Assembly: GCA_900550475.1 (NCBI GenBank)
Contig: URSA01000003.1
Coordinates: 195,893 to 259,892, forward strand
Reading direction: 5' to 3'
Origin: an uncultured Lachnospiraceae bacterium
GTDB taxonomy: Bacteria; Bacillota; Clostridia; Lachnospirales; Lachnospiraceae
Length of the DNA: 64,000 bases
Both the position numbers and the translations under genes were made by a program. The notes beneath the pieces are model-generated. The model searched no databases. It was not told where the DNA came from and saw only the letters and a program-made list of their open reading frames with translations. Positions 59,486 through 64,000 of this stretch are shown one piece after another. Numbering within the stretch: position 1 is the first letter of the stretch; every line of letters starts with the position of its first letter.

Positions 59486-61576
59486 ATGAAAGTTTACACA
59501 ACCGACAAGATCAGAAACGTAGTTTTGCTGGGGCACGGCGGATCCGGAAAGACCAGTCTTGCCGAGGCGATGGGATATCTGTCAGGAATCACCTCACGAA
59601 TGGGAAAAGTGGCGGATGGAAACACCTTGAGCGATTACAGCAAAGAAGAACAGAAACGTCAGTTTTCCATCTCCACCTCCGTGATTCCCATTGAGTGGGA
59701 AGGTTACAAGATCAACATTCTGGATACGCCCGGATATTTTGATTTTGTCGGCGAGGCGGAGGAAGCGCTGAGTGCCGCCGGAGCTGCCATTATCGTCGTA
59801 AACGGTAAGGCGGGCGTGGAGGTCGGAACGGAGAAGGCGTGGGAGCTGTGCGACAAATACAAACTGCCCCGCTTCGTCTATGTGACCAATATGGACGTGG
59901 ACAATGCCTCGTTCAGGCAGGTGGTGGAGGACATGACCGCAAAGTACGGGAAGAAGATGGCGCCCTTCAATCTGCCGATCCGGGAAAATGAGAAGTTTGT
60001 GGGATATGTCAACGTGATTGCCGAGACCGGAAACCGCTGGCAGGGAAAAGAGGTCGTACCCTGTGAAATCCCGGAATACAACAGACAGAATCTGCAGATC
60101 TGTCGTGATACCCTGATGGAGGCGGTAGCGGAGACCAGCGAGGAGATGATGGAGCGTTACTTCGGAGGAGAGACCTTCTCGGAGGCAGAGATCAGGGCGG
60201 CGTTGCGGAGCAATGTCTGCGACGGAAGCATCGTTCCCATGAGCATGGGTTCCAACACACTCTGTCAGGGTGTATACACGCTCCTTGACGATATTGTGAA
60301 ATATATGCCGAGCCCGGAGAACCGTCAGGTTGCGGGCATCAACATGAAGACAAACGATATTTACCACGCGGATTATGATTTCTCCAAGGCAAAATCCGCC
60401 TACATATGGAAAACCATCGTGGATCCCTTCATCGGAAAATATTCCCTGATCAAGGTCAATTCCGGCGTTCTCAAGACGGACGATCTGATCTACAATGTGG
60501 ACCGCGATATCGAGGAGAAAATCGGCAAGCTCTATGTGCTGCAGGGCAACAAACCCATCGAGGTGCCGGAGCTTCACGCGGGGGACATCGGTGCGCTGGC
60601 GAAGCTGACCGCCGCAAGGACGGGAAACAGCCTCTCGACCAAGGCAACCACGATCAAGTTCGGCAAATGGGAAATCTCCACGCCGTACACCTATCTGCGG
60701 TACAAGCCGAAGGACAAGGCAGATGTGGATAAGATCTCCCAGGCATTGCAGAAGATGACGCATGAGGATCTCACGCTGAAGGTGGTAAACGATGCGGAAA
60801 ACAGACAGACTCTTCTCTACGGTATGGGCGACCAGCATCTGGAGATCATTGCCAGCAGGCTGTTGAACGAGTACAAGGTGGAGATCGAATTAAGCCGTCC
60901 CAAGATCGCTTACAAGGAAACCATCAAAAAGACCTCAGATGTAGAGTACAAATATAAGAAGCAGTCCGGCGGACACGGTCAGTACGGACATGTAAAGATG
61001 CGCTTTTCACCCTCCGGTGATCTGGATACACCGTATGTATTCGAGCAGGAGGTGGTCGGCGGAGCCGTTCCCAAGAACTTCTTCCCGGCGGTGGAGAAGG
61101 GCCTGCAGGAATCCGTGGTGAAGGGACCCATGGCGGCTTACCCGGTGGTGGGCGTGAAGGCGGTTCTCTACGACGGTTCCTATCACCCGGTGGATTCCTC
61201 CGAGATGGCGTTCAAGATGGCAACCATACAGGCGTTCAAGAAGGGCTTTATGGAAGCAGGACCCATCCTGCTTGAGCCCATCGCATCCCTGAAGGTGACG
61301 GTGCCGGATGCCTACACCGGAGATATTATGGGGGATCTGAACAAGCGCAGAGGCAGGGTGCTCGGCATGACGCCTGTACCCGGAGGCAAGCAGACCATAG
61401 AAGCGGATATTCCCATGAGCGGTCTGTTCGGCTACTGCACGGATCTACGTTCCATGACGGGCGGCAGAGGTGAGTATACCTATGAATTTGCCCGCTACGA
61501 GCAGGCTCCCTCCGATGTGCAGGAGAAGGAAGTGGCTGCAAGGGCAGACAAGGTAGCAGCCGGTGAGGAAAGTTAA
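59486..61576 (+). CDS. Elongation factor G-like GTPase of the EF-G-2 type
   Basis: This 696-residue five-domain translational GTPase has the P-loop GHGGSGKT (16-23), G3 DTPGYFDF (80-87) and G4 TNMD (134-137). Canonical EF-G has DTPGH and NKMD: the catalytic His is Tyr here and the G4 Asn-Lys is Thr-Asn, as in the slow EF-G-2 (FusA2) group. Domain IV is present (YKKQSGGHGQYGHVKM near 490, KGFMEAGPILLEPI near 590). It stands alone with no rpsL/rpsG/tuf neighbours, so it is not the str-operon EF-G. The role may be ribosome rescue or recycling under stress (inference). Confidence 0.92.
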   Translation: MKVYTTDKIRNVVLLGHGGSGKTSLAEAMGYLSGITSRMGKVADGNTLSDYSKEEQKRQFSISTSVIPIEWEGYKINILDTPGYFDFVGEAEEALSAAGAAIIVVNGKAGVEVGTEKAWELCDKYKLPRFVYVTNMDVDNASFRQVVEDMTAKYGKKMAPFNLPIRENEKFVGYVNVIAETGNRWQGKEVVPCEIPEYNRQNLQICRDTLMEAVAETSEEMMERYFGGETFSEAEIRAALRSNVCDGSIVPMSMGSNTLCQGVYTLLDDIVKYMPSPENRQVAGINMKTNDIYHADYDFSKAKSAYIWKTIVDPFIGKYSLIKVNSGVLKTDDLIYNVDRDIEEKIGKLYVLQGNKPIEVPELHAGDIGALAKLTAARTGNSLSTKATTIKFGKWEISTPYTYLRYKPKDKADVDKISQALQKMTHEDLTLKVVNDAENRQTLLYGMGDQHLEIIASRLLNEYKVEIELSRPKIAYKETIKKTSDVEYKYKKQSGGHGQYGHVKMRFSPSGDLDTPYVFEQEVVGGAVPKNFFPAVEKGLQESVVKGPMAAYPVVGVKAVLYDGSYHPVDSSEMAFKMATIQAFKKGFMEAGPILLEPIASLKVTVPDAYTGDIMGDLNKRRGRVLGMTPVPGGKQTIEADIPMSGLFGYCTDLRSMTGGRGEYTYEFARYEQAPSDVQEKEVAARADKVAAGEES

Positions 61577-61610
61577 AAAAGTGTTTTATATGACGGCCGG
61601 ACGCAGGACG

Positions 61611-61646
61611 CAGAGCTGCCCCCTTTTTGGGGGCGCTCTGTTTTTT
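61611..61646 (+). terminator. Terminator of the EF-G-2 gene
   Basis: CAGAGC-T-GCCCCC (61611-61623) pairs with GGGGGC-GCTCTG (61629-61640), with one bulged T, followed by six T. Confidence 0.92.
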
Positions 61647-61707
61647 ATTATGGGAAATGATTCCGTAATCTTCCTATGGTACAAAAGCTTTCCGGACAGA
61701 ATTTTTT
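61646..61707. repeat. Palindromic repeat, copy C (degenerate)
   Basis: The stretch TATTATGGGAAATGATTCCG (from 61646) through TTCCTATGGTACAAAAGC to the T-run aligns along its whole length with copy A at 47600, with about a dozen substitutions. The stem is weaker. It starts on the last base of the EF-G-2 terminator and ends at an ATG. Confidence 0.65.
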
Positions 61708-61932
61708 ATGTCACAGAAAAATATTTCGGACAGAAGCGCACTGCGACAGGGAAGCCTACCTGCGGACAGACTGCATATTTCCACACATTCCTCCAAGGAA
61801 AGTCAGGCGGCGTACCGCGCGCTTGGCTGCACCCACGCGGAGGAGATCAACCAAAGTCTTGCGGAGAAAGAACCCTTTGATGTTCAACTGGAATATAAAA
61901 ATGACTTGACGTTCTCAAAAATGAAAATATAA
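61708..61932 (+). CDS. Hypothetical small protein, 74 residues
   Basis: I do not recognise this protein. It has no membrane segment and contains LPADRLHISTHSSKESQAAYRALGCTHAEEIN and a closing EPFDVQLEYKN, which looks like a folded protein-like composition. No good ribosome site is visible; the ATG follows the T-run of repeat copy C, so an original start may have been lost when the repeat arrived. The stop overlaps the -10 box of the next promoter. It may be real, a remnant, or chance. Confidence 0.4.
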   Translation: MSQKNISDRSALRQGSLPADRLHISTHSSKESQAAYRALGCTHAEEINQSLAEKEPFDVQLEYKNDLTFSKMKI

Positions 61933-61933
61933 T
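61906..61933 (+). promoter_or_regulatory. Promoter of the HTH regulator gene (TTGACG / TATAAT)
   Basis: TTGACG (61906-61911) and TATAAT (61928-61933) are 16 bases apart. The start near 61940 leaves a leader of about 30 bases. Confidence 0.8.
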
Positions 61934-61969
61934 TAAAAACAAAAATAAAAGAGGGAGCGGTGAGGAAGA

Positions 61970-62485
61970 TTGCGCACAGAACTTTCTGAGGTGATGATGA
62001 ATCCGGTTCGTCAAAGAGTGATACAGTACCTGATGGTACATGAGAAGGGAACCGTGAAGGAGATTAAGAAAAAGCTTTCGGATGTCCCCGGCGCCAGCCT
62101 GTACCGGCATATTAAGATACTGGCGGACAACGAGGTGATCGTGGTGGCGGAGGAGAACCGGATCCGTGGAACCGTGGAGAGTGTGTACCGGCTGAATGCC
62201 GACCTGTTTTCCTCATTGGAGACGGAGGACAACGGTCTTTTGGTGCAGACGACGCTTTTTTCGCTCTGCAAGTCCTTTGCGGACTATTTTGCGGGAAAGG
62301 ATGCGGATCCTGCCAGGGACATGCTGACGGTGAGCAGCACGACCCTGATGCTGACCGACGAGGAGTTTATGGAATTTCTGACGAAGATGCAGGAACTGAT
62401 GCTGAACTGTCTGTCGAAGGGGCCTGCGGAGGGCAGCAAGCCCAGACAGATCACCTTGATATCTTCCCCCGGCGGCACGACCTGA
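61970..62485 (+). CDS. ArsR-like winged-helix transcriptional regulator
   Basis: This 171-residue protein starts at TTG 61970 with GAGG just upstream. Residues about 5-75 form a winged helix (MNPVRQRVIQYLMVHEKGTVKEIKKKL, then ASLYRHIKILADNEVIVVAEENRIRGTVESVYRL), the pattern of HTH_20/ArsR-like regulators. The rest is helical, with no metal-binding Cys set. It precedes the broken KTR gene and a CPBP protease gene, so it may be a local regulator. The ligand is unknown. Confidence 0.85.
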   Translation: MRTELSEVMMNPVRQRVIQYLMVHEKGTVKEIKKKLSDVPGASLYRHIKILADNEVIVVAEENRIRGTVESVYRLNADLFSSLETEDNGLLVQTTLFSLCKSFADYFAGKDADPARDMLTVSSTTLMLTDEEFMEFLTKMQELMLNCLSKGPAEGSKPRQITLISSPGGTT

Positions 62486-62531
62486 CATACTATTCGGGCA
62501 TTCGAGTTCAATATGGGGAGGAGAGAGAGCT

Positions 62532-62704
62532 ATGGAATATACGGTAAAGGTTCAGTGGATCAGTTGTCCGGCGTGTGGCGGCAACACGCACACAAAGGTG
62601 AGGGAGGACACGGTTTTGTACCATCAGCCGGTGTTTTGCCCCGCTGTAAAAAGGAATATCTTGCGAATGTAGAAAAGTTTCAGGTGCAGATTCTTTCTTG
62701 CTGA
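62532..62704 (+). pseudogene. Cysteine-rich KTR-type small protein, frameshifted
   Basis: The frame from ATG 62532 reads WISCPACGGNTHTKVREDTV then LYHQPVFCP, after which it runs into a non-homologous tail and TAG at 62672. In the other frame from 62642 the expected continuation RCKKEYLANVEKFQVQIL appears, ending at 62704. Adding one C to the four-C run 62639-62642 would restore a two-CxxC zinc-ribbon protein of about 57 residues like the cysteine-rich KTR family, which is often found on mobile elements. It is either a real frameshift or a homopolymer sequencing error. The ATG has GGGGAGGAG upstream. Confidence 0.75.
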
Positions 62705-62758
62705 TATACGGCGGAGCTGCCTATTTTTGGAAAAATGTCTGTGGAATGGAGCATAAGA

Positions 62759-63526
62759 ATGAAAAACAAAACTGTTGCGTGGAAAAAAATATTGCTGTTT
62801 GTGGCGGCGCTGCTTCCGGCCGCGGTGATCGGCGGTCTGTTTACCGGAATCTATACCTACGAGGGCTATTCCGAAGAGATAAGAGCGACGCTTGCCGCAC
62901 AGATCGGCGGATATGCGCCGTATCTGGCAGTGACAGCCGTTCAGACGGTTTGCTATGCCGTTGTGTGCGGCACTTTGGGATATTTGCTGGCGGACAAAAT
63001 AGGGCTGTTGAAACCGTTTGGCTTGGAAAAAGGAAAGACAGTCAAAGCGGGGATTTCCGGTATTGTGTGTGGCGTGGCGTTCAGTCTGGATTACTGGCTG
63101 TTCGGAGCCGTAATTCCCGAGGTGGCGGATGCCTGCAAAAATATAACCGTAAGCAACCTGATTGCCTCCGTGCTTTACGGCGGCGTGATCGAGGAAGTGA
63201 TGCTCAGGCTGTTTGTACTGTCATTGATCGCGTTTCTTCTGTGGAAGCTTTTTTACCGCAGCCGGGAAAAGGAGCAGATACCGGAGGGCATCTTTGTGGC
63301 AGCCAATATTGCGGCGGCGATGCTGTTCGCGGCCGGGCATCTGCCCGCCACCTTTATGACGTTCGGGAACGTGGGTGCGCTTGTCATATTCCGCTGTTTT
63401 CTGTATAACGGCGGTCTGGGGCTTGTGTACGGCAGACTTTACCGCAGATACGGCATACAGTACGCCATGATCGCACATGCGGCAACGCACCTGATCGCAA
63501 AGACGGTCTGGATGGTTTTGGTTTAG
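62759..63526 (+). CDS. CPBP family intramembrane metalloprotease-like protein
   Basis: This 255-residue protein has about seven to eight hydrophobic segments. The CPBP/Abi signature is present: GGVIEEVMLRLFVLS (Glu-Glu-x-x-x-Arg, near residue 143), FAAGHLPA (near 190) and YAMIAHAATHLIAKTV near the C-terminus. Members are Rce1-like proteases or bacteriocin-immunity proteins. The frame opens at 62735, but ATG 62759 has GGAG eight bases upstream. It follows the frameshifted KTR gene and precedes an operator-like inverted repeat. Confidence 0.88.
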   Translation: MKNKTVAWKKILLFVAALLPAAVIGGLFTGIYTYEGYSEEIRATLAAQIGGYAPYLAVTAVQTVCYAVVCGTLGYLLADKIGLLKPFGLEKGKTVKAGISGIVCGVAFSLDYWLFGAVIPEVADACKNITVSNLIASVLYGGVIEEVMLRLFVLSLIAFLLWKLFYRSREKEQIPEGIFVAANIAAAMLFAAGHLPATFMTFGNVGALVIFRCFLYNGGLGLVYGRLYRRYGIQYAMIAHAATHLIAKTVWMVLV

Positions 63527-63563
63527 GAGTGTTGGCTAAAAAATAAAAGGAATTGACATTATG

Positions 63564-63616
63564 AGTTACACCATGTAACCTAGAATTAAGAAGAGGTTAC
63601 ATGGTGTAACTTTTTT
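63564..63616. promoter_or_regulatory. 18-base perfect inverted repeat with two GTTACAnnnTGTAAC units and T-run
   Basis: AGTTACACCATGTAACCT (63564-63581) and AGGTTACATGGTGTAACT (63594-63611) are exact reverse complements, followed by six T. Each arm contains a 6-3-6 palindrome GTTACA-n3-TGTAAC, like operators of BlaI/MecI/CopY-type repressors. It may be a terminator for the CPBP gene, a double operator for the next gene, or both. TTGACA at 63553 could be a -35 box. Confidence 0.6.
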
Positions 63617-63665
63617 GTTCCGGAAAAGACGACAGAAATAAAAACGGAAGAAGGAACAGAGTGTT

Positions 63666-63743
63666 ATGGAAGAAAAATATCTGGTATCGGAGAGCGAAGA
63701 AATCATTCTGACGATCCTGCAGGAGGGCAACGACCCTGTGTGA
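63666..63743 (+). pseudogene. Truncated start of a possible BlaI/MecI-like regulator
   Basis: The ATG at 63666 opens 25 codons (MEEKYLVSESEEIILTILQE and a few more residues) before TGA. SESE followed by a hydrophobic helix resembles the N-terminus of BlaI/MecI-type winged-helix repressors, which begin with a similar S-E-x-E block, but 25 residues are too few for proof. The frame is cut where sequence of an IS110-type transposase begins. The upstream TGTAAC-type palindromes would fit an autoregulated repressor of this kind (inference). Confidence 0.35.
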
Positions 63744-64000
63744 GACAGCAAAACGCAGCATCGGCTTAAAGAAAGGCTCTTCGGCTGCCCGGTATGAAAT
63801 GAAACTGTTGCTCGAGGATTACGAATACAAAAAGGCACAGCTTGACGCCGTTATGGAGGAGATAGAAAAGCTGTGCAAGAAGATACCCGAAAGCGAGCAG
63901 ATGCTTGCCATCAAAGGTATAGGAATGATCACGGTAGCCGGATTCCTGGCAGAAGTGGGTGATGTGAGGCGTTTCGAATCACCCAGACAGATACAAAAGC
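63742..64000 (+). mobile_element. IS110-family transposase fragment (5' truncated, runs off the window)
   Basis: From about 63742 the + strand encodes ETAKRSIGLKKGSSAARYE, a helical stretch, then IKGIGMITVAGFLAEVGDVR followed by FESPRQIQK, the C-terminal Transposase_20 region of IS110-type DEDD transposases with its GxGxxTAxxFLAEVGD-like helix-hairpin-helix. The N-terminal DEDD catalytic domain is absent, so it is a remnant or the far end of a rearranged copy. No start codon lies in this frame. The right end is outside the window. Confidence 0.85.

Noticed and set aside
62513..62641. Separate 63-codon small gene starting at 62513
   Set aside because: Only its second half resembles a protein family; it is the out-of-frame tail of the frameshifted KTR gene.

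Overview
This window looks like a chromosomal stretch from an anaerobic, spore-lineage Firmicute of the class Clostridia, most likely Lachnospiraceae-like (inference). The reasons are: a complete rnfCDGEAB operon; a Firmicute-type T-box leader on pheST; a 6S RNA of clostridial form; the order era / yqzL-like / recO / glyS; ispH lying directly against rpsA; two S11 D,D-carboxypeptidases; SpoIID- and SleB-type cell-wall proteins; and strong AGGAGG ribosome sites with TTGACA/TATAAT promoters throughout. Nearly all genes lie on the + strand. Minus-strand genes are a YprB-like exonuclease, an AP2/HNH-like protein, citrate synthase and prephenate dehydrogenase.

Layout. 1-8.4 kb: the tail of an M16C peptidase, a DUF4349 lipoprotein, era, a YqzL-like small protein overlapping recO, an unknown lipoprotein, glycyl- and alanyl-tRNA synthetases and rpsU with a structured leader. 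8.5-14.1 kb: a membrane protein, a D,D-carboxypeptidase, a metallophosphoesterase, scpAB and a second D,D-carboxypeptidase; both carboxypeptidase genes start on top of intrinsic terminators. 14.3-19.7 kb: a five-gene biotin-dependent, sodium-translocating decarboxylase operon that carries two different carboxyltransferase subunits. 19.8-26.1 kb: TetR and RpiR regulators, a flavoprotein, cmk, ispH, rpsA and cheR. 26.1-31 kb: a lipoprotein, then an AT-richer block with a KdpDE-like two-component system and a Trk/Ktr potassium uptake pair. 31-37.4 kb: an exonuclease and the Rnf complex. 37.4-47.6 kb: a GH25 protein, an AP2/HNH-like protein, a SleB-like hydrolase, thrC, citrate synthase, deoC, an M24 aminopeptidase and PEP carboxykinase. 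47.6-48.2 kb: a 6S RNA gene bracketed by two copies of a palindromic repeat. 48.2-61.6 kb: SpoIID-like and YihY proteins, T-box-pheST, an M18 aminopeptidase, queA, PilZ, VanZ, prephenate dehydrogenase and an EF-G-2 type GTPase. 61.6-64 kb: a decayed edge with a degenerate third repeat, a small ORF, an HTH regulator, a frameshifted cysteine-rich KTR gene, a CPBP protease, an operator-like inverted repeat, a truncated possible BlaI-like gene and an IS110-family transposase fragment running off the end.

How the genes could work together (inference). PEP carboxykinase and citrate synthase handle oxaloacetate, the biotin decarboxylase operon couples decarboxylation to sodium export, and Rnf couples ferredoxin oxidation to ion export. 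The window therefore holds two membrane ion-pumping energy systems, together with a potassium uptake system under its own sensor and regulator.

Most interesting signals: a 4-T, prfB-like +1 slip site at the ispH stop that would join IspH in frame to ribosomal protein S1; start codons buried in terminators for both carboxypeptidase genes; the composite repeat family around the 6S RNA gene; the hybrid transcarboxylase/sodium-pump operon; and the structured rpsU leader. No CRISPR array, prophage or rRNA/tRNA gene was seen.
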